Below the pieces are notes generated by a model. That model ran no database searches. It was not told the origin of the DNA and saw only the letters and a list, made by a program, of their open reading frames with translations. Positions 44,642 to 57,299 of a stretch of DNA of 64,000 nucleotides are shown here, piece after piece. Origin of the DNA: Gnetum montanum. Taxonomy: Eukaryota > Streptophyta > Gnetopsida > Gnetales > Gnetaceae. A program made the position numbers and the translations under genes. Where the stretch lies: the NCBI GenBank assembly GCA_015680685.1, contig MNCI01003413.1:195662-259661 (forward strand). The letters run 5' to 3'. Each line of letters begins with the position of its first letter. Within the stretch, counting starts at the first letter, position 1.

Positions 44642-46793
44642 TGTGCAAAAAAACCTAACATTCACAAGTGCCTATATGTAGTAGCCATAGAACAAGAGGG
44701 CACCTAGTGGTTGATAGCTAATACTACAAGTAGAAAAAATGCATGTAACCTACTGAGGACCCAAAAAATAGGTTGTTGGTTAACATAAAACAAACAAAAC
44801 CTTTCCACAAGCCAACACAAGCAAGAATAACAATGTCTCCATGGATGAATAACCACATTCAACATGTCACATCTCTCCCTTCAAACTTAGTCATGGGGGA
44901 GATGACCATCTATGCTAACTATATAAGCAACTACTTAATTTTTTCTCTTTTTGTTTTACACATTTTTGTTTTACACCTTATTATTTTTACAACTTTTTGT
45001 TTTGCACATTCTTTATTTTACACCTTTTTGTTTTCATGTTATTAATCTTTTCTAATTTTTTGTTTTATACCATTGTTAGTACATTTGCTATTTCTTGAAT
45101 ATTTTACACTTTCTTTTATTTTGGTGTGATTTTCCAACTTTTTGTTAATAAGTGCTAGGCATAGTGGTAATTCATTACTTAATGGTGGTATGTACTATTT
45201 AGTTATTTGATTATTGGTGTTTGGATTCCAGCTTTGAATTTTGTTATGGATGACTACGACATGATTTCTTTTTCATGCAACAGGCAGTGAATCCACAACA
45301 TCCACCCATCCACAAACTCTATGGTTATCCTTGTTCTAGAAATGTGCAATCCCTTTTCCATTAATAAAAATATAATGAATTTGTGACATTGGTAGTTTCT
45401 AGAATTGGAAAGGATTTAAAAGTTTGAATACATTATGACTTCAAAGGGATTTAGTATTCTTTGTGCCTTTCTACTTGCTTGGATGCATGTGTGTTTTCAT
45501 GGATTTCTTATCATTCCATGTTGACCAGTAATAGAAAGTTGAATAGGTCTTTACATGGTGTGGTTCTCATCATAAAATATAAAAAAATGATGGGAATTGA
45601 AAGAACATCCCTTAAATAAAATAAATGGGCTATAAGCATTAGTTATGGGACTAAAAAGACATGTTACCCATACCTAAAGGTCCCCTCTAACTAAGGCCCT
45701 TCCTCACTTCTTACTTCTCTTTTCTTCTCTATTAAGGAATGATGGTTGTTCTGTGGGCTCTTGGAATGGTGATGCAATGTCATTGAACATGGTTGGTTTT
45801 GGTCTAGACTAATGATGAATTTTATCAAGTCATTTAACCACAAAATTCACGAGGGACTTCATGTGACCTTAATTAGAAACTCCATTCCACTGTCTCTCAT
45901 CCATCTATGCTTTCCATATCTCACCTCATTGCTGATTTCATGTTTTGGTTCAATGTCTTAGTTTGATGTGTCAAAATCCTTAGGTATTTTCTTCTGGGTT
46001 TTTATACTTAACATTCTATAATCGTTAATCACCCACAAGGCCCATGGACTCCTTGGTTTGAAGTTATGCAAGGGTAATAAATGACTTGTGCTTGCTTTGG
46101 GGAGGATTCACTTGCATATCTTTTGGTTGGGTTAGTTAAGTTTTTTACCCTTAGACATCCTTACAATCAAATCCTTTTGTGTGCCTTATCAATGACATCC
46201 AATTGTGCACATCTTCGCATTATTTTTTAGTGAAACCTTTTATTGTTACTATTGTGAATTCTTAAACCCTATTCAAGAATTTCATCACATTTGGGATTTT
46301 CCAAATTGTTAATGTTCCACTTATCCATTTAATCCTATTTATCAACTTTCCCACTAATACTATCAACTAAATATATCCATCATAATCACAACCTAGCCAA
46401 GTGTAACTGCCAACAAGACAAGGTACTTCAAAGCTATATGTTATACATTGCATACTAATTCACGATTCTGTTATGATTGTAGTGGGAAGTAGGACTATCT
46501 TCACCAAAGGATAAATAGTAGCATCTTATGATGAGGAGTGTTCATGACCATTGGATTTTCTTCCTTGCTCTTTAGCTACCACGAGGAGTTGGATGTTAGT
46601 TTGTCCAAAGTGTTCAATTCTATTGTCATGAACACCCACTTTTGTAAGAGATTGTAACTCCATACACATAGGCACTTAGAGTCTATTTGTTCTATTTGAG
46701 TCAATTTGTATGTTAGTCAATAAAACCATTCCTACCTAATATTTTTTAAAGAACCTATTCCTCCTCTTCTTCACTCAAGGATGAGTTTTCATT
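44642..46793 (+). other. 3' internal non-coding region of element E
   Basis: It begins with post-pol sequence like that of A and B, including the polypurine-like motif at 44886-44910 and a T-rich run with TTTTGTTTTACAC words at 44945-45145. No gene is seen. Confidence 0.65.
44886..44910 (+). other. Internal polypurine-like motif of element E
   Basis: CTTAGTCATGGGGGAGATGA resembles the terminal tract (CAGTCGTGGGGGTATGATGA, 46793-46812) and lies at the place where A and B carry the same motif. Confidence 0.5.
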
Positions 46794-46807
46794 CAGTCGT
46801 GGGGGTA
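46794..46807 (+). other. Polypurine tract of element E
   Basis: AGTCGTGGGGGTA directly precedes LTR2. Confidence 0.75.
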
Positions 46808-47642
46808 TGATGAATTGTATTTTGACATGCTTCGATATCAAATATCCGATATCGACGCCCAAGTCATGATGTCAAATATTTGATATCATGTTGTATATGT
46901 TGGCCTATAAATATAGCACTTGGGCTAACAATTTGGATATAGTTTTTCATAGTTTTTATCATAGCATAGTGAAGCTCTTGCAGCTTGTTTTCTCTAGAGT
47001 TAGAATATTTTTTGAGTGCCCATAGTAGGAGTCTAAGTGTGTATGGACCTTTATTCGAGCACTGATGTACCTAAGCATAGTAGTGTGACAGGAATAAAAA
47101 TGAGCCCTTTTGATGATCCTTACAGCACTTAGAATAGATTAATGTTTTATTTAATGCATTTATTATCCATACACTTTACTTTAATGCACTTTAATTAAGT
47201 AATTAATTTCTAGTTATTAATGAACATAAGCACAACCACTTTCAGCATATGTGTAGTGCTTGGTAACTTAGAAATGCTTAACATTTGGTAACCCAGTAGT
47301 GCTATATGCATTTAGGATGTGTCTAAAGAGTGGAAATAGGTACTTATGTTAGGCTAGCTTAGCAGTAGATTAATTAGATATAAAATTCCTCTACCTTTCA
47401 TTATTATTCTAGGTGATTAAACTTATAAAATACAAAATGATAAAAATCATATACCTCAATTGCACTTAACCATGTAGGTGTACCTCACAAGCAAAATTGA
47501 GAAGATAATGATCATTCCAATTAGATTTCACTTCCTTGAAATTAGTGTACTTAAGAACTTAAGATTTGTGGAGTTTGACAAGATTGTGTGTGAACGCTTG
47601 TGATTCATATGGTTGGGCATAGGGGTACCTCACCACTCATCA
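46808..47642 (+). repeat. LTR2 of element E
   Basis: 835 bp, ends TGATGAATT and CTCATCA. The TATA box (TATAAATA) at 46916-46923 is about 108 bp from the start. U3 has three GATATC words (46832-46890). Confidence 0.88.
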
Positions 47643-49131
47643 TTGGTGCTATTGCCAAGGATCTTTTAGTTGTTACATGCACTATCTAGGACTAGTGAAA
47701 AGTTATTTGAAATTATTGATATAAATCTTAGATTCATGTCATACTTTAAAATAACTACAATTTCTAAAAGCACACTATGTTTTATTTTCTAACATAAGAT
47801 GTCTTCTTCTCATAAGAGCAATTCTTTGCCCCAGTTTGATTGAGTTCATTAACATGTACCTCAACAATATACAGTGATATATGCTCATCCTGATAAGTAT
47901 GTATCCAATTTCACCTTTATCCTACATCAAGATGAATAGCTACAATAGCATGACATGGAGGGAAACATTGTGTTTCCATCTAATTGATCCATTCCTGCAA
48001 TGCTCCACCAAATGCTTATACGATGGGGTCTCTAGGAGCTTCATGCTAAGTATGTTATGTAAGATACTGATGCCAGGGATTATCATCCCACTAAGGCACA
48101 GCATCTCAAAGATCGCTATTTAGAACAATGCTATGACTTTGTGAAGGGGAAAGGATTTAATGATTCCTCATTCTTGTCATTCTAAAAAGATGGTGGAGAA
48201 CCCTTCTCTGGGGGTTTTCCATTCAATGAAATTCCTCTCTTTAACTTCAATGAAGAAGGTCAAAATCAAAACTTACAGTCCATGATTCACAATCCTCGTT
48301 CTGGTAAGAATGGATCTAATGATAAAGAAGGATCCAATGAGGCAAGTCTAGGCAAGGATGCAGTAAGAAACAAGATCATGATCATGGTCATGATCATCAA
48401 AGAGGGGGTAGCAGGCACAGTGATGGTGCTAGTCCTCCTTCCTCTTCATCTTTGTCATCATCATCTTCTTATTTTGGCTCTAACCACAATTGTAGGGGGC
48501 ATGACCATAATGGGGGTGACCGATGGAACTAAAATGATTGAAGGGACCATTGAGCAAGTCAAGACCATGGGTGCAAGCATTCAAGAGAGACACATCACCA
48601 TGAATGAAGGGGTAGTAGATGGCATCATAGGCATCAAAATCATGGCCTCGATGAGCCTTTACTTACTACCTGAACTATGCTAAATATTGCAAAGGCAGTG
48701 AGAATTCCTACAAGGCACATTAAGGATAGTCGGATCAAAAGCCTAGACATGAACAATTTCCCTAGGTTCAAAGGGGGATATAACTTCAATCTACAAAATC
48801 AACTTCAAGATTTTCAAGATGCATGTGCTTTGAAAAACATAGAAAATGAATGGAAATATCTTAAGTTGTTCCCATGGACACTCATCAAAGAAGCTAAGAA
48901 CTAGTATTAGTCCTTAGAACTAGAATCTATCAAACAATGGAGTACCATACTTGAATTTTTCAATGATAAATATCAAACATACTCTAGAGTGTTCAACTTG
49001 AGAAGGTAGATCCAAGGATGGAAACAAGGAACACATGAACCCTTGGGTGCTGCCATAGGTCGATACCATTTCTTAATGTATAGATGTCCTAGCCATGGTT
49101 ATTCTCAAATAGACCAACTTCACCACATTAT
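47643..49131 (+). pseudogene. Second primer site and truncated gag of the E tandem
   Basis: TTGGTGCTATTGCCAAGGA (47643-47661) is followed by gag with ATG at 47799. It is collinear with 41410-42895 through the Ser-rich part and the capsid-like domain (NQLQDFQDACALKNIENEW, 48677-48904). Homology stops near 49131. Stops include two UAG at adjacent Trp positions (48903-48910), where the first copy has UGG. Confidence 0.78.
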
Positions 49132-49859
49132 TTATAGAGTGTTATATGCTCATCCTAATGAGTATGGTAAAACTTCATTATAAATGTTAATATTGTAATC
49201 CACAGTGGATAATTTCACATAATTTGTACTTTTGGGGTTGAAAATGCCTCAGAAGTAATCAAAGCCTCATTCCCCAAGTGAAAAAGGTCACATAGCATCT
49301 ATATTTGGGCTTGGTATGGGGGTCAAAAATGCCTTTTGAAATGCCAAAAAGGTAATTTGATGGGTTTTATGAGGGGTATATACTTTTCTATGTTGGAAAC
49401 ACATGTAGGGGGTAAATCTCATCTACCCTTAGCATGGAAGGATGGGGGTTTTGGAAACTTTCTCCCTTCAATGTGGAGACTACATGCACAACCTAGAAAC
49501 CTTCCCCCCTTAGTGTGGAAGTTTCCACCAGCATGGAGTCTTCACCCCTAGTGTTGAAAATTACATCCCCCAGTGTGGAAACCACAAAAACCAAATTTCA
49601 ATACTTTATGTAGTTCAACATTGACTAGCCACTTCAACAAGCATGGTGAAGGGCTCAACAAGGAAGATTCATCTCTAATGTAAAAGGTATGCCTTGGTTA
49701 CTATTTAGAGTAAATGGAATAGCCATGGGGGAAAGCACTTACTATGTATTTTAACCCCCCCAAATTTGGGCACCCATCTTACCTAAATGAGGTAGAAATT
49801 AGTGATCAATTTGTAGTCAGTTTATAGCCATTTTTTAGCTCCATTCATGGCCCAAAACC

Positions 49860-49870
49860 TATAAAAATAG
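49860..49870 (+). promoter_or_regulatory. TATA box of element G
   Basis: TATAAAAATAG in a less AT-rich context, about 530 bp before an AATAAA signal. Confidence 0.5.
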
Positions 49871-50386
49871 CCTCAAACATCATTTATTGGTTTAACATTT
49901 TTGATAGTTACACATACTTTGGCAATGGAGCAATTTTAGATAGGTTTCATTTTTGGCACTTGAATACATTGAGCATACATACATTCTTCAAGTAATAATT
50001 CCAAAGTTGGGGCATTCTCAAGCACTCAATAGCTCTTGTGATCTCCCATGTTTGCATTCTCTTGAACCCCAAAATGGAAGCATTATCACCTTGAGATTTG
50101 TGAATTTTTGGTGTCAACACTATACTTCTAGGATTCCCAAACCTCAGCGTGGAGCAATCTATCATCCAAATTTTCCACTTTTCTCACCCCCAACAATAGC
50201 CAACATTGCAAATTTGAGATTGAAACACTAGATATTTGATAGCATCAAGAGTGGTAGGACATTAGGATCATGAAGTTGACAGCATTGACTTCAACAGGTG
50301 TTGAACCCCTATTCAAGTGAATGTATTCGTTGTCCATTTAGGCATCATTTGTACACATTTCTCTAACTTATTCTTTATTTTTTCTT

Positions 50387-50392
50387 AATAAA
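50387..50392 (+). terminator. Poly(A) signal in the G LTR region
   Basis: AATAAA after a T-rich tract; with the TATA box it would bound an R region of about 0.5 kb. Confidence 0.4.
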
Positions 50393-50819
50393 GTTTTAAG
50401 TTTTTGATTTTATGTTCAAAATATATTTGTTTATTTCTTGTGCATTATTTCGATTGGTTATTAGTTTTTGCATTCCACTTCATTACAATGTTTTGCAAAC
50501 ATGCCCACCTGCAATCCATCCTCCCCCCCCCCCACCCCCATAAGTCCTTGGTTGATCTACTAAATTGGCTAAGGTGCCCTAAATCCCATTTTTTTATGGA
50601 GGCCTTGGCGATTCATGGGTTGAGAAACTATTGTGCACCGAATCTCCATTCAATTTTTTCTAGTGATCGAATTTTCTAGTCATAATAGTTTTACTTAGCA
50701 CTAGAAGGATGACCTCTACCCAAATTCTATGACTAAATCCATTCTTCTCTATTTCCATCATTACCATTTGCAAGATTTTATTTGATTTCTCATAGCCAAT
50801 ACTATAAAGAACCAATGTT

Positions 50820-51830
50820 GGTCTTCCCCCCTTGTGACCAAAACTGCAATGTGGAAGTTGCAAGTGGTTGGGTGGTGGCTTTTCATAGTAATTGCTGTGA
50901 ATTTTTTCATCCCCAAAGCTAGCATTAAAATATTTTCCCCTTTTCCCTTTTGCTACTAATTTCAATATTTTTCTAGCTTCCAAAGTGAATGGTGCAACCC
51001 TTCTAGAAATTACCAAACTTCTGGAAGTTAGATTTCCTCCATTTTTTCAAGCTGAGAAAATTGGCAACTTGCCAAACCTAAGTTATTAGTGGGAAAGATC
51101 AACTTTTCACTTTGATTTTGAACCTTTCCCCCTATCAACATTGGGCTAGGAGGTGTGAGATTCCCATTATCTTACCTCCCCTTCTTTCCCCATGTCATGC
51201 CCAATGTAGTAGCAATTGGGAAGGCCAACATGGGAAAGGCTTAATACCAACTCTCCCTAATGCCAACATTGCAAGTTGAAAGCCTTTTCCCATGTTTTTG
51301 TAGACAAAGCCTTCAAAAGATCAATACTATCCTTTCCTCCCTCCCCCTATGACCAAAACTATAGCATGCAAGTTAGTAGTGGTTGGGTGGTGATTTTTGT
51401 AGCACTTGTGAAATTTTTCTTCCAAAGCTAGTGTTGATATCCTTTTCCCTTTTTCCCTTTTGTTGCAAGTTTTTCCAAAGTGGGTGGTGTAACCCTTCCA
51501 AAAATTACCAAACTTTTGAAAGTTGGCTTCCCCCCATTTTTCCAAGTTGAGGAAATTGGCAACCTACCAGGACCAAGTTCTTAGTGGGAAATATCAACTT
51601 TCCACTTTGATTTTTTAACTTTTCTCCCCTCTTCCCAACATTGAGGTAGAAGATGTGAGATTTCCATTATCTCACCCCCACCACTGCGCCACCCTCTCCC
51701 CCCTCTCCCCCCCCCTCTTCATTTCCCCCTTGCCATACCTAGCATAGAGGCAGTTGGGTGGCAACCTTGGGTAAGGATTGTTACCAACCTTTTCAACTTT
51801 TCATTTTTGGTAAAGGGGTAAACCCCTCTT
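50820..51830. repeat. Tandem duplication, about 510-bp unit, two copies
   Basis: Unit 1 (about 50820-51330) and unit 2 (about 51335-51830) share GACCAAAACT, GTGGTTGGGTGGTG, AATTACCAAACTT, GAAAATTGGCAAC and TTAGTGGGAAA in the same order. They differ by many small changes. Both are non-coding. Confidence 0.75.
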
Positions 51831-51972
51831 AAACCCCACTTATTAACTCTAGTAAGTACTTAATTTTCAAATATTTTTATTTTCTTTAAATGTTTTTGAA
51901 TTCCATTAGCTAAAATTTACTTCTATTTTATCATTTATAGCCTTGTTTTAAGCCATTCTCGACACCATAGCC

Positions 51973-53933
51973 ATGTCTTTCCAGCAATCTACCAAGTTTC
52001 CTCTCACCTTCACTGGCAAAGGTCCTAGACAACAAGCCATGAGGGTATATGACCCCAGAGACCCTACTATCATCGAATGTAGGCAATATTTGGGAGTTAT
52101 ATGGAAAAGTCCAAATTTTGCAATCATAAATGAAGACCAATACAACTTCATTTTCACCAAAATATAGGTTGGCATGATGATTTCACGTTTGGAAGTAGAA
52201 GCTAGAAGGGATTTCAAACTTATCCATTGTTATGGTAAGGAGTACATCCCTTCTTACTATAACTAAATATCTCTATCTAATATCTATGCAAGTATACTAT
52301 CCTAATTAATTAAGATGGAAGAAGAGGATGAAAAACATAGCTTTGAGGAACAACAAGAGGAGGAGGATAAATTTAGGATAGAATCTAAGCTTGAAAACAT
52401 CCTAAGAGGACTATTCCATCAAACATCTTCCAAGGGCATAACACCTTCCTCTAATGCTTTCATTTTCTCCATGGGCATGGTGCCACCATCTTCCATAGTT
52501 GATCCCACACTGGTCATAGCCATGCATAAAACTCAATCAAAACCACAAACTAAGAACCATAATCCATCTATGTCATTTTCTACATGGCCTCAATCTATGC
52601 AACCATCAATGGTGATTTTTACCATCACAAATCCATTAACTACTCATGTGGGATCCACCATGAGACCCTAAGCAACTCAAGGATGACACACCTCATTTGT
52701 TCCATTTGTGCCTTAGGTACTAGGACAAACATCAATTTTTCTTGTTTGGCCCATAAGCCATAACCATAACACAATCACTTCCTTCTATCATGCAATCCAT
52801 AACAAGGCCACAAGCCTCACAAAAAATACCATAGTCTTATGTACAAATCCCACAACCATCAAGGCTACCATAGGGCTTAGATTAATCCTTCTAGATGATC
52901 CAAGACCTAATGGAGGAGTTGAAAAGGATTAAAGCCTCTACCTCATAGACTGTTAAGATTATGGATTTCTACCAGCATGATCCCACAAGTCCTAAAGTCC
53001 CACCCTTGACACTTCCTCCTGGTGTCCTTATTCCCCAATTTAGCAAATATAATAGAGAAGGTGACCCTAATGCTCACTTTATTACCTTTTGATTTGAATG
53101 CTTACTCTTATAGCCATGGCCTCATACCATCATGAGGATTTTCCCTATGTTTTTAACTAGGAAATCACTTGATCAGTATCATGCATTACCTAGGGGATCC
53201 ATATCCTCTTTGGAGGACTTGGTTGCCCAATTTATCAACTACTTCAAGTATAAATTAAAGCCCAACATCATGGTTGACCAACTCATGAAGGTTAAGTAGG
53301 GACTCTTAAAACCCATACAGAAGTTCATCTAGCAATAGAGTGGACTACTAAATGAAATACTAGAGCCTATAGTTGAAGCCCACTTGTTAGCCATATTTAA
53401 GAGAGTAGTGAATGACTTTATCAAGTCAAAACTCTACTATCTTGATCGGCAGTCTCTTAGCCAAGTGTTCTTGCAAACCAAGAACATAGAAGATGCTATG
53501 AAGGCTAGTCATGATCCAACCTATGTAGCATATAAAAATCAACATGCACAAAGAGACAAAGAAAAGATCAAAAAAAAACAACATGATCATAGCAACTATG
53601 ACAAAAGAAACAAAGACTATAAACTAGGGGCTAAAGGCCAATCCACCCAAGGCCCCTACTAATGACCATAATAACCAACCATCAACCTCTAGGACTACTA
53701 CGTTGATAACAACTAGACCTAACTTCAAAAGAAAGGACAGGTCCAAATACACTACATTACCTATGAAAATATTTGAGTTACTAGACCAATTATTAAAAAG
53801 TGGGCACATGCAACATAAACAAATCACTAAAGCTACTCAAAAGAAACATGAGCAATCATGCAAAATAGCCAAAGAGCCCAGCCAAGAAACAAAGGATGAT
53901 CCTCAATTGTCTAGATACTTGAAACTAGACTAG
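51973..53933 (+). pseudogene. gag of element G
   Basis: ATG 51973 opens a 64-codon frame (MSFQQSTKFPLTFTGKG, DPRDPTIIECRQYLG). An acidic stretch (52315-52380) and a Pro/Thr-rich part follow. The capsid-like domain at about 53010-53470 has PQFSKYNREGDPNAHFITF, LPRGSISSLEDLVAQFINYF and QSLSQVFLQTKNIEDA, as in Tat-type Gag. A basic Lys/His-rich C-terminus (53530-53660) may bind RNA; no CCHC knuckle is seen. Several stops. Confidence 0.72.
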
Positions 53934-54959
53934 TTTTTCCATTATCATTAATTGCCTGGTCATGACATAGACTTCTTCCTTACACTGAAGGATGACTTGC
54001 AAAGGATGATAGATAGGGGAAAGCTAGTCTTAGATGCTTCCAAGCTAGTTTTGCCAAAAACTAGTCAATGTAGGTCTACAAAGATTCTTTGAATGCTAAT
54101 AATAGTCCTTATGTTATTTTGGCATTCAACATTAATGACGATTGGAGACTTGCAAGAGAATCATTCATGATTCAAATACCCCTTTGTAATGAAAGGGCTT
54201 CTTTAACTTCCCATAGCTATAGAACCCCCTTTTTCATAAGAGTATCATCATGAATGCCTTCGAGGAAACCTTTTGTCATTAGGGTCCCCCAACCTAACAT
54301 AATCCAAGTAGCCATAGCCCAAACAACTACACAATGACCCCCTATGGTGGCCAATGTTATCATATCTTCATTACAACCAATGACTAATCACTAAAAAACT
54401 TCAGCCAAACAAAGGAAGAAGCAAAAGCAAAAGCTTAACAACAAGGATGATAAGCAAATGGAGGCACAAAAGGAAGTGGGCCCTCCAAAGCCCACTTTCA
54501 TATTAGCTATACCCATGACCTCCTTTATCCAACACACTCTAATCAACAAGCCATAGAAGGACACCAAAGCCTAAAACTAGAACAACAAGGAAAATCCCCA
54601 ACAAACACAACCTATGGTCAAAGCTCAAATTTTGGCACACATGGAGGAAGTAAAGCACAACTAGGGTGACAAGTCCATAACTAATAATAAAAACTTCCTC
54701 AATGCAATGGACCAAGTCAGGCAATCCCTTAAGTAGAAAAACATAACTCTAAGCTTATATGAGTTGATCATGACTTCTACCACACATACTAAGGTGCTAG
54801 TCAAAATGTTGACTTTCATCTCAGTTAGAGAGGATATCCTCACTAATGAGGAATCCATCCATGCAATGATGGTTCCTCCCTTACCAAAGGAGGCAAAGTC
54901 AATGCACCTTGTATTTCACAAAGGCAAAATTAAGGTTCATCCCTAAAATGATGAAGTAA

Positions 54960-55400
54960 GTACATACTCTTTATTTATAACCATATGCATAGCACAATTT
55001 AAAATACATCAAATGCATGTTAATGATGGAGCTACAACCAACATCATCCCATGCACCATCATTGAATGCTTAGGCCTAACTGAGCAAATACAATCTACAA
55101 TCACCATAGCTCTTAAGTCCTTTACTGTATTAAGGTTTGAAATCAAGGGATCCATCTCCTTGGATTTTGTAGCCATGGATCAATTCCACATAATTTCCAA
55201 TTTCTTGATGGTGGAAGAGATACTAGGATTCAACCTAATCCTGGGAAGACCTTGGTTGGCTCAATTATGAGGTGTGTCCTCTCCCATCCATTAAGAAATT
55301 CACCTTCCTTACAAAGAATTTAAAATAATCATTCATGGTGATAACATGACTCCCCTGGCTATCAACAATGTAGACATAGAGTAGGGATCCAAAGTAAAGC
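54960..55400 (+). pseudogene. Aspartic protease of element G
   Basis: The 85-codon frame at 55013-55270 reads HVNDGATTNIIPCTIIECLGL at its start, where D-G-A-x-x-N-I replaces the D-G-G/D-S-G site of Tat proteases. SLDFVAMDQF and FNLILGRPWLAQL follow. After one stop, IHGDNMTPLAINN matches the usual tail. No RT downstream. Confidence 0.75.
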
Positions 55401-57299
55401 TTTAAGAATAAGCTACTAGCCATGAAGAGAAATAACCCAAGAAAGCCAATGATGAAAATATTAAGCAACACGATGCATTATGGGATTAACTCCATTTTAA
55501 CATCATAAGTAAAGGATATGATAAATATAAGCTTGTGCAAAGTAGGCCTTACTCACTTCCTAATCTTGCAAAGATTAGGAAGAATTTGCACAAGTGAAGT
55601 TCACCTTAACCTTCCCATGCCCCTATGACCAAATGCACTGATAGCCATGTAGCCTTACTTTTCTTTTGTGGTTTATTATATATTTTTATGCATATGTTGT
55701 TTTTCTCTTTATGCATGTAGCCTAAGTTTGTTTGCATTTTTACCTATTTTCTATAACCTTTCTTTATTTTTACTTATGTTAACAACATTGAAAAAGCCTT
55801 ATAAATAAATGTCTTTTTCATAACTGGTCTGTTAAGACCTTAAATTGGCACCATGGCCTTCCATGGCCTTAAACTCACAAAGATAATCACACAACCTAGT
55901 CAATTAAGACCTTAAACTAGCATCATGGCCCACTATGGCCATAAACTGGGAACATAGCCATAATCACACAATCTAACGTGTGCCTGTGATGGCCTAAAAC
56001 CAGAAAAAATCTTGTTTATTATTACACTTCCTTTTGTTGATTAGCCATTTAATGTTATAACCAAAACATCAACATAGCCATTCTCAATGTTTACAACATT
56101 TACTACAACTATAGATACATATATTCAAAAATAAAACCAAAATTTAAATTTAAAGTTAAAATGTCCACAACATACGTAGCCATGACCACACTGTGTGACA
56201 AAAATGTCAAAGAATAATAATCATCTATAACATAGTCTTGGCTAATCATAGCCATCAAAATGAAGATGAAAAAAAATAGCCAAAAAGCTAAATTGATGGA
56301 GGTTGCTAAGTGGCATCCAGAGATGGAAGTGGTGGGTCATTCCCACCCTCACCATTGGGGCCGCCAATGTCTCTTAAGGCTTGAAATATAACAACATATA
56401 GCTAGTTAGTAACCCATAGCCAAAACCATATCTTGAAACAAAAACAAAAATAAAAAATACATCTAACCTATGGATATTTCAGCTCCATTACTTTCAAGGA
56501 TAAAATTGGAAGCCCTTCCTCCATACAATGGAGGATTTGTTCCTTCGTCATTTTGACCCAATCAAAATTCCCAAAATCAATGCAGAGAGGATGTTGGTCC
56601 TATCTATAGGAGTCCAAGTAGGAGGCTCCCATGTAGTAGTAGCCATAAAGGTCTCTCCTACAGTAGTGGTAATCTAAGTAGTAGGGGATTTCTCCACCAT
56701 GAAAGTACTTTCAAAAAGCTAATAAGCACTCTCTACCTAGATCCCTTAGATGAATAGCTCTCTCTTAAGGTAAGCCCCATGATCCACGTTGTACTAACGC
56801 TTGTGGGCCTTTTGTTTCTTGCCTGAATTTAGGATCTAAGTATAGTGGTCCTTCTAGTCCTTAACCTTCTAGAAGATGAGGTTCATTTACATATGTTTTT
56901 CCACCATCTCCCATAGGACCACTACTTTGTCCTAAACAATATGCTAGTAGTGGGCCCACATGATCTTCCTAGTCTACAATTCCCCCAGTTGGTTACTTAG
57001 GCCTTCACAAAGGCCTTGCAGTCTTGGAGATATCTAATCATATCTTCCTAGAATTGAGTCTTTTCCCTTAAGGCCACAACTTCCTCCCATAGGGATTCAT
57101 TGGACCTTTATAGCTCCCATGAATTTTTTGTGCATGACATTGCTAGATCAATAGTAGTCTCATACAACTTCAAGGGTATACTAGATACATTAGAGGGAAG
57201 CATAAGCAAGGAGTCTATCTCCATGTCAATGCTAGGGAACTCCACAGAAGACACTACTCAAGCATAATACTATCATAATATGATGCACAATTTAATATA
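55401..57299. other. Non-coding stretch of element G
   Basis: This lies between the protease and the minus-strand reading region. Short Leu/Lys/Glu-rich broken frames on the minus strand near 56500-57150 may extend that region as a coiled coil. The word TAGCCAT is strikingly frequent. Confidence 0.45.

Larger units (their letters stand above)
40579..49168 (+). mobile_element. Element E locus: LTR-internal-LTR-internal tandem, Athila-like, gag-pro only
   Basis: LTR1 (40579-41409) is followed by a primer site, gag, protease, a 3' non-coding part and a polypurine tract, then LTR2 (46808-47642). Instead of flanking DNA, LTR2 is followed by a second primer site and a second gag running to about 49131. 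The first internal region (5.4 kb) lacks RT and integrase, like A. The second is cut off within gag. A short extra copy of the gag 5' word (GTTATATGCTCATCC) lies at 49139-49168. Confidence 0.85.
49200..51960 (+). repeat. 5' LTR and leader region of element G
   Basis: No gene is found, but the stretch has the parts of a retrotransposon promoter followed by gag: a TATA box at 49860-49870, a poly(A) signal at 50387-50392, and GTGTGGAA/GCATGGA words shared with the 62-64 kb array. The exact LTR ends and primer site are not visible. Confidence 0.5.
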
